Translations under genes and position numbers: made by a program
The notes under the pieces: generated by a model
Told to the model about the DNA's origin: nothing
Seen by the model: only the letters and a program-made list of their open reading frames with translations
Database searches by the model: none
Shown here: one piece after another, positions 1 through 8,293 of the stretch
Numbering within the stretch: position 1 is the first letter of the stretch
Layout: every line of letters starts with the position of its first letter
From: JAAYJR01 sp964611525
GTDB lineage: Bacteria > Bacteroidota > Bacteroidia > Bacteroidales > Prolixibacteraceae
Length of the DNA: 14,051 nucleotides
NCBI GenBank assembly: GCA_964611525.1
Contig: CAZTAL010000014.1
Coordinates: 1-14,051, forward strand
Direction of reading: 5' to 3'

Positions 1-69
1 CTTGATAAACCCGGAGGACAATGCATAACGAATCCGGTGGACTTTATAGGCGGGTTTAAGATTAATTAA
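1..69 (+). CDS. 3' end of an unrecognised upstream gene
   Basis: Only frame 1 stays open from the window edge. It encodes 22 residues ending GGFKIN and stops at TAA 67-69; the other two plus frames hit stops almost at once. The fragment contains LDKPGGQCITNPVDF, which looks like ordinary folded protein but is too short for me to assign to a family. The next gene starts 31 bp downstream on the same strand with no terminator between them, so the two are probably co-transcribed. That would make this another gene of the glycan-degradation locus, but this is inference from position only. Confidence 0.6.
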   Translation, partial: LDKPGGQCITNPVDFIGGFKIN

Positions 70-100
70 AATAAAGATACTCAATAATAAATTAAATACA

Positions 101-2674
101 ATGAAGACAGATAATTGTGATTCTGAAAATTCTATTTCACGTAGAAAGTTTATCAATCATACTGCTGCAGTTTCAGCAGGTATAGCATTTGTCCCGACAT
201 CGAATATTTTTGCAGAGAACTTTTTACCGGATAATTTATGGCCGTCAGATGCACCGCAGTTCAGTTTCCATATGATAGGGCATGCCCATATTGATCCTGT
301 ATGGTTATGGCCATGGGAGGAGGGTCTTGCTGTTGTGCACAGCACTTTCAGGTCAGCACTTGACAGGATGAATGAGTCAGACGACTTTGCCTTTGTGGCA
401 ACTTCTTCTCAGTTTTATGAGTGGGTTGCTAATAATGATCAGGGGATGTTAAATGAGATACGCCGTCGCGTTGACGAGGGTCGCTGGAATATTGCGGGCG
501 GCTGGTGGGTTGAGCCTGATGTAAACATGCCTTGTGGTGAATCTATGGCAAGACAGGGATTATATGGTCAGTTGACCTTTGAGCGTCTGTTGGGCCGAAG
601 AGCGAGAGTTGCAATGAATCCCGATTCTTTTGGTCATCCGGGGAGTCTGCCCCAGATTTTTAAGCTACAGGGAATGGACAATTATGTATTTATGCGTCCC
701 GGTCCCCATGAAAAAACACTTCCTGCCGATTTATTCTGGTGGGAAGGCATTGACGGGACACGTGTTTTGACTTACCGTATTCCAATAAGTTATAATGTCC
801 ACGATCCATCGGTAAAAGAGCGTGTGAGAGAGATTCTGGATCGTTTTCAGGGACAGCCCATGAAAAGTTTTATGGCATTTTACGGGGTAGGTGATCATGG
901 TGGAGGTCCCACTAAGGCAAACATCCGCTCTATTAATGAACTGAAAGATGAGAAGGGGGCGCCAAAAGTGTTTTTCAGTACTGTTAATAATTATTTTGAT
1001 GAGATTCGATCAAAAGGCAACCTGGATTTTCCGGTTGTAAGTGATGATCTTCAGCATCATGCTGTTGGATGTTATACGGTAGAATCAGCCATCAAGAAAG
1101 GTAATCGTCAGTCTGAAGCCGCCCTTATGACCGCTGAAAAGATATCTTCTCTGGGATCTGTAGTGTGGGGTGCTGACTATCCGAGAGACAAACTGACCTC
1201 TGCCTGGCAAAGGGTATTGTTCCTTCAGTTTCACGACAGTCTGGCAGGAACCTCTGTTCCTGAGCATTCTAAAACGGCCGCAGATGGTTACGGATATGCG
1301 TCAGATATAGCAAATCAGGCAACCTTTTTATCACTTCAAAAGCTGGAATGGGAGATACCTACCTCGGATCCTGATTCACAGTACCTCCTGATATTTAATC
1401 CACATGCATGGGAAAGCAAAAACATTATAGACTATCCTTTTGCATGGGATGTTGAAAAAAGAACATCACGGGTTGAAGATGAACAGGGCAATTCGGTACC
1501 ACATCAGTGGGGTCGTGGAGTCACCCAGACAAGAAGTCGCCATAATAATCTTGTTGCGCAGGTAAAGTTACCACCTATGGGATACCGCCAGGTAAGGCTA
1601 AAACAAGGATATTCTCACGAAATAGCTAAACCGGTTAAAACAACAAAAAATACCCTTGAGAATGAATATTTAAGGGTAAGTTTTTCAGATAAAGGGACAA
1701 TAGGTATCTATGATAAGAGAACCGCAGAAGAAGTCTTCGCCGGCGGTCAGAAAGGTTGCAGGGCAGTAGTGATAGATGATCCCAGTGACACCTGGAGTCA
1801 TGGCGTCAGAACATATTCCGGCGAGACAGGTGAATTTGGTAATGCAACGATAAAAATACTTGAGGAAGGTCCGCTCAGGGCTACTGCCCGTATTATAACA
1901 AAATACGGAGATTCCAAACTGTCTATTGACTGGTCGCTTGTCTCGGGGTCGGATGATCTGGAGGCCAGAGTCACCCTCGATTGGCACGAACAGCTTAAGA
2001 TGCTTAAGTTTTCTTTCCCCGTGAATATTGAATTACCTGTTGCAACATATGAAGTTCCTTACGGATTTATAAAAAGAGATACCAATGGTGATGAAGATCC
2101 GGGGCAGAGATGGATTGATCTTTCCGGCAAGGTTAATGGAAATACTTACGGACTGGCAGTTATAAATGATGCCAAGTATGGTTATAATGTACTGAACAAT
2201 GATATGCAGATATCAGTTGCACGTTCTGCGGTATATGCACATCATGATCCCTGGAAGCTTGATAAAAAGGAGGAGTATATATGGATGGATCAGGGTACCC
2301 AGACATTTAAGATGGTATTGATACCTCACATGGGAGGATGGAAACAGAGCAGTGTTATAAGGCGTGCGGAGGAGCTTACGTCACCTCCGGTTTTCATTTA
2401 TCAGGGAATCCATCCGGGAAACATGCCAAAATCAGGCTCTTTTCTTTCTGTTGATAAACCGAATATTATTGTATCGGCCGTTAAACAGGCAGAGGACAAT
2501 GACGACCTTGTATTTCGGTGTGTCGAGACTACCGGAGAGGAAACTGTCGCAACACTCGACATGCGTTTTGCTGATCGCAAGTGGACAGGCAATTTCCATG
2601 GATGCGAGATAAAGACTCTCCGACTGGTCAGGAATACCGGTAAGATTAGTGAGGTAAATATATTGGAGGAATAA
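101..2674 (+). CDS. GH38 family alpha-mannosidase with Tat signal
   Basis: Predicted retaining, zinc-dependent alpha-mannosidase (GH38), 857 aa. The N-terminus has a twin-arginine signal (SRRKF at residues 13-17, then a hydrophobic Ala/Val/Ile stretch to about 31), so the folded enzyme is probably exported. The catalytic domain begins near residue 54. HAHIDPVW (61-68) supplies the zinc ligands His63 and Asp65. NPDSFGHPG (173-181) holds the expected nucleophile Asp175, the GDHGGGPT block (264-271) is typical of bacterial members, and QFHDSLAGTS (376-385) holds the further zinc ligand His378. The remaining ~450 residues fit the C-terminal beta-rich GH38 domains. Length and motif order look intact. 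The start is preceded by AT-rich sequence without a Shine-Dalgarno, usual for Bacteroidetes. The neighbouring sulfatases suggest a sulfated mannose-containing glycan, but linkage specificity cannot be read from sequence. Confidence 0.93.
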   Translation: MKTDNCDSENSISRRKFINHTAAVSAGIAFVPTSNIFAENFLPDNLWPSDAPQFSFHMIGHAHIDPVWLWPWEEGLAVVHSTFRSALDRMNESDDFAFVATSSQFYEWVANNDQGMLNEIRRRVDEGRWNIAGGWWVEPDVNMPCGESMARQGLYGQLTFERLLGRRARVAMNPDSFGHPGSLPQIFKLQGMDNYVFMRPGPHEKTLPADLFWWEGIDGTRVLTYRIPISYNVHDPSVKERVREILDRFQGQPMKSFMAFYGVGDHGGGPTKANIRSINELKDEKGAPKVFFSTVNNYFDEIRSKGNLDFPVVSDDLQHHAVGCYTVESAIKKGNRQSEAALMTAEKISSLGSVVWGADYPRDKLTSAWQRVLFLQFHDSLAGTSVPEHSKTAADGYGYASDIANQATFLSLQKLEWEIPTSDPDSQYLLIFNPHAWESKNIIDYPFAWDVEKRTSRVEDEQGNSVPHQWGRGVTQTRSRHNNLVAQVKLPPMGYRQVRLKQGYSHEIAKPVKTTKNTLENEYLRVSFSDKGTIGIYDKRTAEEVFAGGQKGCRAVVIDDPSDTWSHGVRTYSGETGEFGNATIKILEEGPLRATARIITKYGDSKLSIDWSLVSGSDDLEARVTLDWHEQLKMLKFSFPVNIELPVATYEVPYGFIKRDTNGDEDPGQRWIDLSGKVNGNTYGLAVINDAKYGYNVLNNDMQISVARSAVYAHHDPWKLDKKEEYIWMDQGTQTFKMVLIPHMGGWKQSSVIRRAEELTSPPVFIYQGIHPGNMPKSGSFLSVDKPNIIVSAVKQAEDNDDLVFRCVETTGEETVATLDMRFADRKWTGNFHGCEIKTLRLVRNTGKISEVNILEE

Positions 2675-2778
2675 TTGATTTGAAAGTGGCATTTTTAATC
2701 AAATTCCCCTCTGACTGTTCGGATTTTTGTATTGATATTTAATTGAGTCAGTGTCCTGTTAAAATAGGGTATCATTAG

Positions 2779-2798
2779 TTCCGGAATTAATACCGGAG
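2779..2798 (+). repeat. Small inverted repeat before the sulfatase pair
   Basis: TCCGG (2780-2784) and CCGGA (2793-2797) form a 5-bp stem around an 8-nt AT loop, extendable by one wobble pair. It lies in the 176-bp gap between the mannosidase and the first sulfatase. An A-run follows rather than a T-run, so it is not a convincing plus-strand terminator. It could be a weak 5' UTR hairpin or a regulator half-site pair. TAATTTTC at 2815-2822 is one base off the Bacteroidetes -7 element but lacks a matching upstream TTTG. Confidence 0.2.
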
Positions 2799-2850
2799 TA
2801 ATAAAAAAAAATCGTAATTTTCGCAGACAAAAATTATAAAGAATTATCAC

Positions 2851-4278
2851 ATGGAAATTAAATTTTTAAAGTTAATCAGCATTATTATTTTTACAACAGG
2901 AATATTTTATTGCACTCCTAAAGAAAAAAAACTCCAACGACCTAATATCCTTTTTATCATGAGTGATGATCATGCTACGCAGGCTATCAGTGCTTATGGG
3001 AGCAAGATCAATAAGACTCCTAATATAGACAGGATTGCGAAGGAGGGGATGATCTTCAGAAATTGTTTTTGCACAAATAGTATATGTGCTCCCAGTCGTG
3101 CAGTTATCCTGACCGGCAAGTACAGCCATTTAAATGGAGTTGTGGATAATGCCAAAGAATTTGATGGCAGTCAGCAGACAGTTTCAAAGCTTTTCCGTGA
3201 AGCAGGATACGAGACGGCAATGATCGGTAAATGGCATCTCAAAAGTGCGCCGACCGGTTTTGATTATTATAATGTGTTACCCGGACAGGGAGTATATTAT
3301 GATCCGGCAATGATAGAAAATGGAGAGAAACATAATAATAAGGGATATGTTACAGACATTCTAACAGATAAGGCACTTGAGTGGCTCAACAGGTGGAAAT
3401 CCTCCAACTCCGGCAAACCTTTTTTTATGATGCTGCATCATAAGGCTCCCCATGCTAACTGGGAACCGGCAGAGGAAAAAATGGATATGTATAATGACAG
3501 GGATATTCCCTTGCCTGTAACATTCAACGACAACTATGAAACACGCACAAACCAGATCAGGAATTCAAAATTGCATGTAGGTCCTTTTTTATGGAATTTA
3601 CATTTTAAACGGTATGGGGAATTGCCCGGCGTAATGACTGAGCAGGAAACAAGAGAATGGGTATATCAAAAGTATATGAAGCATTACCTGGGTTGCATAT
3701 CATCTGTTGACGATAACGTAGGTCGTGTACTCGATTATCTTGACAAGTCCGGACTAAGTAATAATACATTTATAGTTTATACATCCGATCAGGGATTTTT
3801 TCTGGGTGAGCATGGTCTTTATGATAAGCGCTTTATGTATGAGGAGGCACTGCGCATGCCATTACTTATAAGATATCCCGGCATTATTCCTGCAGGGGAT
3901 GTTTCGGATGCTATGGTTTTGAATCTTGATTTCATGCCAACCTTTCTTGATTTCGCCAGTATTTCGAAACCGGAAGACTTGCAGGGGATAAGTTTTAAAT
4001 CAATTGCTATTGGTTCTGAGCCTGAGGAATGGCGTAATGCCATATTTTATAAATTTTATGAGGAGGCCTATGGTATTGGTCCTCATGAGGGAGTGAGAAC
4101 AGACCGTTACAAGCTGATCCATTTTTTATACGGAGATGAAGGATGGGAATTGTATGATTTAAAAGAAGACCCCAATGAACTTAACAACCTTTATTCTTCC
4201 CCGGATCACCAGGAGTTAATAGGTAAACTTAAGGAGAAACTTGACTCGCTGAGGAGGCAATACAGAATAGAAGGTTGA
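2851..4278 (+). CDS. S1 family sulfatase, lipoprotein
   Basis: Predicted formylglycine-dependent sulfatase (S1), 475 aa, removing sulfate esters from a carbohydrate. The N-terminal hydrophobic stretch ends at Cys21 followed by charged residues, a plausible though not textbook lipobox (IFYC), so the protein is probably lipid-anchored in the envelope. NILFIMSDD (32-40) carries the calcium ligands Asp39 and Asp40. CAPSR (79-83) is the CxPSR signature whose Cys79 is converted to formylglycine. GKWHLK (126-131), APH (199-201), SDQGFFLGEHG (312-322) and Lys326 match the rest of the active-site scaffold. The general sequence resembles GlcNAc-6-sulfatase or mucin-desulfating enzymes (perhaps S1_11), but I cannot fix subfamily or substrate by eye. 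A second sulfatase follows after 19 bp, so the two are probably one operon. The maturase (anSME or FGE) is not in the window. Confidence 0.93.
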   Translation: MEIKFLKLISIIIFTTGIFYCTPKEKKLQRPNILFIMSDDHATQAISAYGSKINKTPNIDRIAKEGMIFRNCFCTNSICAPSRAVILTGKYSHLNGVVDNAKEFDGSQQTVSKLFREAGYETAMIGKWHLKSAPTGFDYYNVLPGQGVYYDPAMIENGEKHNNKGYVTDILTDKALEWLNRWKSSNSGKPFFMMLHHKAPHANWEPAEEKMDMYNDRDIPLPVTFNDNYETRTNQIRNSKLHVGPFLWNLHFKRYGELPGVMTEQETREWVYQKYMKHYLGCISSVDDNVGRVLDYLDKSGLSNNTFIVYTSDQGFFLGEHGLYDKRFMYEEALRMPLLIRYPGIIPAGDVSDAMVLNLDFMPTFLDFASISKPEDLQGISFKSIAIGSEPEEWRNAIFYKFYEEAYGIGPHEGVRTDRYKLIHFLYGDEGWELYDLKEDPNELNNLYSSPDHQELIGKLKEKLDSLRRQYRIEG

Positions 4279-4297
4279 ATATTTTGAATTACTCATA

Positions 4298-5824
4298 ATG
4301 AATAAACGTAAATTTATAAAAATCAGTTTAATTACCTGCGTTACATTTAGTGTTGCCACAGCAGTTAGTTGCAATAGTCCTGAAAAAAAACATCAGGAAG
4401 AAGAAAAGCCTAATCTTATTTATATTATGGCTGATGATATGGGTTATAATGAGATGGGGCCATACGGACAGGAATTAATAAAAACTCCTAATCTGGATAA
4501 AATTGCAGAAAATGGTATGAGATTCACAAATGCTTATGCCGGTAGTGCTGTTTGTGCCCCTTCAAGATCATGCCTGATGCAGGGCTTGCATTCGGGTCAT
4601 GCCAGGGTGCGTGAAAATATGTACAACGGCTATAGGGAGAGTCTTAAGGAAGGTGATTATACCGTAGCTATGATGCTTAAGGAGGCGGGGTACATAACCG
4701 GCATGTTTGGTAAATGGGGACTGGCACTTCACAATCAGTATGGTATTCCCCGCAGGATGGGATTCGACGAGTTTTACGGATACCTTAATCAAAGACACGC
4801 TCATTGTCATTATCCTGAGTTTCTGTACCATAATGAGGAGCGGGTGTATTATCCTGAAAACGGTGAACATCATATTCTGGAAAATTACAGAGGGGAACAG
4901 CCCTATGATGAAAATGGTGTTTGTCATCCTCTTGGCATCCCTGATCCATCAAAGGCAAAATACGCGTTTGATGAGTACTGTAAAAAGTCTCTGGAATTTG
5001 TCTGCAAAAACAAGGACAAACCCTTCTTTTTATACTTGCCTTATACTCCGCCTCACGGATACAATATTGTACCGGAACTTGGCATATATAATGACAAGGA
5101 CTGGCCACTGACACATAAGGTTTATGCGGCAATGATCACCAGAATGGATGGAGAAATCGGAAAGCTTCTGAATTTATTGAAAGAACTGGATATAGGGGAT
5201 AATACTTTAATCATTTTTGATTCCGATAACGGTAATTCCGATCCCAGGCCTGCCGAGGGAGAGATTTCAATAAAGGAATTATTTAATAATCAGTGTCCGA
5301 CGGCAGGATCAAAGGGTGATATCAGAGATGGTGCTTTTCATGTTCCTGCCCTGGCTTGCTGGCCGGGACATATTGAACCGGGTAGTGTAAGTGACCATAT
5401 ATGGGCTTTCTGGGATATCATGCCGACATTCGCTGATATAATCGGGGTAAAACCACCTGATGATATAGATGGAATATCCTTTTTGCCGACATTACTCGGA
5501 GAAGACAGTAAACAAAAAGAACATGATTTTCTTTACTGGGAGTTCAAAGGTGAACAGGCTGTGAGAAGGGGAGATTGGTACGGTTATAAGGACAAACAGG
5601 GAAAATTGCAGATATTTAACCTGATAGAAAATCCGGAGCAGGATAATGATCTGTCTGAAAAATACCCGGATATTGCAGAAAAAATAGATAATATCATGCA
5701 AAGAGAACATACTCCGAGTGATGCATTTCCCGGTCCGGGGGAATCAGATGAAGAATTTCAGAAAAGGATAAGGGCAATGGGAATCACAGCTGCTGACAGA
5801 CCACAAAATGTAGGGGAATTCTAG
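4298..5824 (+). CDS. S1 family sulfatase (arylsulfatase-like), lipoprotein
   Basis: Second predicted formylglycine-dependent sulfatase, 508 aa. A lysine-rich N-terminus and hydrophobic core end in a lipobox-like AVSC with Cys25, then a charged linker, so lipid anchoring is expected. IYIMADDMG (41-49) has the paired metal-binding Asp46 and Asp47. CAPSR (86-90) contains the modified Cys86. FGKWGLA (137-143), the GYLNQRHAH segment (161-169), PPH (251-253), FDSDNGN (307-313, ligands Asp310 and Asn311) and GSKGDIRDG (337-345, Lys339) follow in normal S1 order. It differs clearly from the sulfatase just upstream: the region after CAPSR and the HAH segment are of the arylsulfatase A type, so the pair likely act on different sulfate positions of one glycan. 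The start lies 19 bp after the previous stop, consistent with one transcript. Exact subfamily and substrate are not determined. Confidence 0.93.
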   Translation: MNKRKFIKISLITCVTFSVATAVSCNSPEKKHQEEEKPNLIYIMADDMGYNEMGPYGQELIKTPNLDKIAENGMRFTNAYAGSAVCAPSRSCLMQGLHSGHARVRENMYNGYRESLKEGDYTVAMMLKEAGYITGMFGKWGLALHNQYGIPRRMGFDEFYGYLNQRHAHCHYPEFLYHNEERVYYPENGEHHILENYRGEQPYDENGVCHPLGIPDPSKAKYAFDEYCKKSLEFVCKNKDKPFFLYLPYTPPHGYNIVPELGIYNDKDWPLTHKVYAAMITRMDGEIGKLLNLLKELDIGDNTLIIFDSDNGNSDPRPAEGEISIKELFNNQCPTAGSKGDIRDGAFHVPALACWPGHIEPGSVSDHIWAFWDIMPTFADIIGVKPPDDIDGISFLPTLLGEDSKQKEHDFLYWEFKGEQAVRRGDWYGYKDKQGKLQIFNLIENPEQDNDLSEKYPDIAEKIDNIMQREHTPSDAFPGPGESDEEFQKRIRAMGITAADRPQNVGEF

Positions 5825-5978
5825 GATAAGATAGATGATTATTCAGGTCATAAATATTGCAGTGATATTCCTCTGTTGTTGTTTATGGTAACTTTCAGTT
5901 TAAACCCTTAGGATCCTTTTAACAAATTTTCATTGGTGTGATCCGGGTTTTTTGATACAAGTAATAGTTTTGTAAGGC

Positions 5979-6233
5979 TTAATAATGCTTTCTGCATTGT
6001 AAAATATAAAGTTTGTTATTTTCTGCTTTATATATAAGTCGGTGTTCCTGGTCTATTCTTCTTGACCACCATCCTGTCAGATTACCTGTTAACCGTTCTG
6101 GTTTTCCGATTCCTTCAAAAGGAGTTCGTTGACATTGTTTTATTAACTCATTTATTCTACGAAGTGTTTTTTTGTCTGTCTGTTGCCAATACAAATAATC
6201 CTCCCAGGCCGGGGACATAAATATTAACTCCAT
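5979..6233 (-). CDS. yoeB: YoeB-family mRNA interferase toxin
   Basis: Ribosome-dependent endoribonuclease toxin of a type II toxin-antitoxin module, 84 aa, the same length as E. coli YoeB. The residues known to matter in E. coli YoeB fall at identical numbers here: Glu46, Arg59, Arg65, His83 and the terminal Tyr84. The WWSRRIDQEHRLIY block (55-68) is a family hallmark. Nothing appears truncated and all catalytic positions are present, so it is likely functional. Its ATG overlaps the antitoxin stop by one base (TAATG), implying translational coupling with the antitoxin made first. It converges with the sulfatase gene ending at 5824. Confidence 0.96.
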   Translation of the reverse strand: MELIFMSPAWEDYLYWQQTDKKTLRRINELIKQCQRTPFEGIGKPERLTGNLTGWWSRRIDQEHRLIYKAENNKLYILQCRKHY

Positions 6234-6487
6234 TATTCCTCAATTAAATTCTTTAATTGCCCTTTACCTTGTTCATATTCTTTTAATGCAAGGGCAATTC
6301 GTTCAGCATTCTTCGGACTGGAAAGTAAATGGATAGTTTCCTGCATACCTTCAAAGTCTGTTTTTGAGAGCACAACAACATCTTCTCCTTTAGACCGGGT
6401 AACAAATAAAGGAACACGGGAACTAAAAATTAAGTCCATATATGACTTCAAATTACGTCTGAAACTTGTATATGTTGTGATTTCCAT
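6233..6487 (-). CDS. yefM: YefM-family antitoxin
   Basis: Antitoxin and DNA-binding partner of YoeB, 84 aa. The start MEITTYTSFRRNL, followed by V(P)LFVTRSKGEDVVVLSKTDF (~36-55), is the Phd/YefM fold. The acidic C-terminal tail, ending in LKNLIEE, is the part expected to wrap the toxin. It should repress its own promoter together with YoeB. The TGTACA repeats at 6539-6556, just upstream on this strand, match the known operator type. The stop codon shares its last base with the toxin ATG. Confidence 0.95.
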   Translation of the reverse strand: MEITTYTSFRRNLKSYMDLIFSSRVPLFVTRSKGEDVVVLSKTDFEGMQETIHLLSSPKNAERIALALKEYEQGKGQLKNLIEE

Positions 6488-6514
6488 ACCTCTAATTTTA
6501 GGTTATTTCTTTGA

Positions 6515-6522
6515 CAAATATA
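6515..6522 (-). promoter_or_regulatory. -7 promoter element of yefM-yoeB
   Basis: On the minus strand this reads TATATTTG, an exact match to the Bacteroidetes -7 consensus TAnnTTTG, 28 bp before the yefM ATG. No clear TTTG is visible at the -33 spacing; that position is occupied by the operator repeats. The short 5' UTR and operator overlap fit an autorepressed toxin-antitoxin promoter. Confidence 0.5.
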
Positions 6523-6530
6523 GTGAAATT

Positions 6531-6556
6531 TGTATACATGTACAGCATGTTGTACG
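6531..6556. promoter_or_regulatory. YefM-YoeB operator (TGTACA repeats)
   Basis: TGTACA at 6539-6544 and TGTACG at 6551-6556 lie 12 bp apart centre to centre, and a related palindrome TGTATACA abuts at 6531-6538. GTACA/TGTAC also form an inverted repeat around a 6-nt spacer (6540-6555). The E. coli yefM-yoeB operator is built from palindromes with TGTACA cores, as I recall about one helical turn (12 bp) apart. Here the site overlaps where the -33 region should be, which fits repression by the YefM-YoeB complex. Confidence 0.65.
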
Positions 6557-6697
6557 TATTTTATTATATAAATTATATCATTGTTGTCCGGGTAAATTAT
6601 AAAATCTTGTTTTTTATACAATTAATTCCTTAAATATCTCATTTTCAATCTTATTATTATTTAGGCTGTAGGCCGGTCGCTATAAATTTTTTTGTTA

Positions 6698-6717
6698 CCC
6701 CGGCATTAATGTTGGGG
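6698..6717. repeat. Palindrome with CCCC/GGGG arms, possible dispersed repeat
   Basis: CCCC (6698-6701) pairs with GGGG (6714-6717), and the interior GG-CATTAATG-TT continues the pairing through two G-T wobbles and a perfect CATTAATG core. It is GC-rich in an AT-rich setting. The flanking GGCTAAGAATATTGCATC resembles the dispersed palindromic intergenic repeats common in Bacteroidetes genomes; that resemblance is from memory and not verified. No T-run follows on either strand in terminator position. Confidence 0.35.
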
Positions 6718-6906
6718 CTAAGAATATTGCATCAAAAAAGGGTTTTAGTCCAATAACTATTTTTTCTCCGGACAGTAATAAAATTATATTTTGATTATAT
6801 TGGCATTGAAGATCCTTGGATTTTAAGATAATTGCGAATTAATTTCTGTAACTGGCGTAATGACATATTTTATAAAAATAGATTATCAAACTTAATGTCT
6901 GGCGAT

Positions 6907-6934
6907 AATTTTTCCACCGTTATAGTGAAAAATT
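6907..6934 (-). terminator. Weak stem-loop at the end of the ATPase gene
   Basis: AATTTTTCCAC (6907-6917) pairs with GTGAAAAATT (6925-6934) with one bulged C and a 7-nt loop. It overlaps the ATPase stop codon. The stem is AT-rich and ATCGCC, not a T-run, follows on the minus strand, so a role as terminator is doubtful. Confidence 0.2.
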
Positions 6935-8278
6935 TTCAACAAAGTATTCTATATATTCCGGGATTTTTGTGCCCAGATAATAGGGCAAATTCATGAGCAG
7001 ATAAGGTTTTCCTCCGGTAGTTTTTGTTTTTATTATTTTAAATTCACCTGCATATATACGAACAGCATAGGGATGGTCGCTACGCTCAACAAACTGATGC
7101 AAAGATCTCAAAGTACCTTCATTTCCCGATTTAATTTCAATAGGAATAACTTTACTCCGGTAGGTAAAGATTAAATCTACTTCAGCCGATGATTGTTTTT
7201 TTTCTCGAACCCAAAAATATGGTTTTTTATATGAAAATGTATTTAATGAAATTAACTCCTGTGTAATCATGTGGGGAATAATAGCACCTTTATATGAATT
7301 ATTTAAATCATTAAAAGAAATCATTTCTGTCTGTATTCCCAATTCGTTATTTATCATTCCCGTATCAAGAAATTGCAGGCGAGGTGATTTTCTCAAATCA
7401 GGCTTTACCGGAATTTCAAAATTAGTTGTAGGATAAATTAATTGAATAATTTTAGCATCATCTAAGTTTCTGAATGCTTCCCCTACTTCTCTTGATTTGT
7501 ATTTTGACTGTCCAAAATTTTGAAATTTAATCCTTTGATCAATATACAAATGTGCTATTGACATAATGTGTTTTATAACTTTACGTTCGGTATCATTGGA
7601 AGTATATTTTTCAACATCATTTTTGTATGTGTTCCAAATACTGTTATAGACTTTCGGGAGTTCCGTTATGCTATTTTTTTCAATAAGTTTATTTATTACT
7701 TCGGGCATTCCTCCGACGATGGCATATCTGTTGAATAAACCTGTTAAAACATTGTGAGCAAATGGCTCACAGGGTATCTTGTTTAATTGATTTAAAGCTG
7801 CTTGATGATTAATAGCTTCAAGGTATTCCTGGAAATTTAAAGGATGCATATATAAATATTCTACTCTGCCAACAGGAAAGCTTTTGACCTTTTTCATGGC
7901 AAATTCCAAAAGTGATCCTGCTGCTAAAACATTTAATTCGGGGAACTCTTCATAAATATATCGAAGCATTTCAATAGCTTTAGGTGATTCCTGTATTTCA
8001 TCTATAAACAACAAAGTATCATCAATGGAAGATATAGAAATGTTTTTTGACAGGAAAAGTGATTCTATAATTGGCTTTGCCTCATTGTAATTATTGAAGT
8101 ACGCAATATCTGAGGATTTTTCAAGATTTAATAAAATCCTGAATTTATATTTTTTTGAAAACTCCTCTATTAAGGTTGTTTTCCCGACTTGCCGGGCACC
8201 TCGTATAATAAGTGGTTTAGGATTTGTGTCTTTTTCCCATGCCTCCAAATCCATTAATATTTTTCTCCTGAAAATCAT
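6920..8278 (-). CDS. AAA ATPase with DUF4143 C-terminal domain
   Basis: 452-aa cytoplasmic ATPase of the AAA_14/DUF4143 type. GARQVGKT (27-34) is the Walker A motif and LLFIDEIQ (89-96) the Walker B with Asp93-Glu94. The LNVLAAGS (115-122) and PVGRVEYLYMHPLNFQEYL (135-153) blocks are typical of this family. The C-terminal DUF4143 part carries Glu341, Glu366-Val-Asp368 and Glu381-Ile-Lys383, the D...ExK spacing of a PD-(D/E)xK nuclease-like fold. The biological role of these abundant bacterial and archaeal proteins is poorly defined. Both catalytic-looking halves appear intact. The gene sits alone between two toxin-antitoxin modules on the same strand and is preceded by two direct-repeat arrays (8294-8405 and 8448-8515). 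It could be a defence or stress ATPase, but this is only guilt by association. Confidence 0.9.
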   Translation of the reverse strand: MIFRRKILMDLEAWEKDTNPKPLIIRGARQVGKTTLIEEFSKKYKFRILLNLEKSSDIAYFNNYNEAKPIIESLFLSKNISISSIDDTLLFIDEIQESPKAIEMLRYIYEEFPELNVLAAGSLLEFAMKKVKSFPVGRVEYLYMHPLNFQEYLEAINHQAALNQLNKIPCEPFAHNVLTGLFNRYAIVGGMPEVINKLIEKNSITELPKVYNSIWNTYKNDVEKYTSNDTERKVIKHIMSIAHLYIDQRIKFQNFGQSKYKSREVGEAFRNLDDAKIIQLIYPTTNFEIPVKPDLRKSPRLQFLDTGMINNELGIQTEMISFNDLNNSYKGAIIPHMITQELISLNTFSYKKPYFWVREKKQSSAEVDLIFTYRSKVIPIEIKSGNEGTLRSLHQFVERSDHPYAVRIYAGEFKIIKTKTTGGKPYLLMNLPYYLGTKIPEYIEYFVENFSL

Positions 8279-8293
8279 TTTATTAAATTATAA

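Larger units (their letters stand above)
6488..6919. other. Intergenic region between yefM and the DUF4143 ATPase
   Basis: 432 bp of AT-rich sequence without a convincing gene. The left part holds the yefM promoter and operator. The middle holds a 20-nt palindrome with G-T wobbles at 6698-6717. At the right edge a stem-loop overlaps the ATPase stop codon. Nothing else in the stretch stands out. Confidence 0.7.

Noticed and set aside
2364..2692. Open frames of 63-86 codons on both strands at the 3' end of the mannosidase gene
   Set aside because: They overlap a clear GH38 coding sequence in other frames and show no domain, signal or start context.
4568..5132. Frames of 115-134 codons on both strands inside the second sulfatase
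   Set aside because: Shadow frames of a well-supported S1 sulfatase; their translations look like frame-shifted sequence with no recognisable family.
5909..5955. GGATC...GATCC pairing followed by GGGTTTTTT as a terminator for the sulfatase operon
   Set aside because: Only a 5-bp stem with a loop of over 20 nt and extra bases before the T-run; too weak to call.
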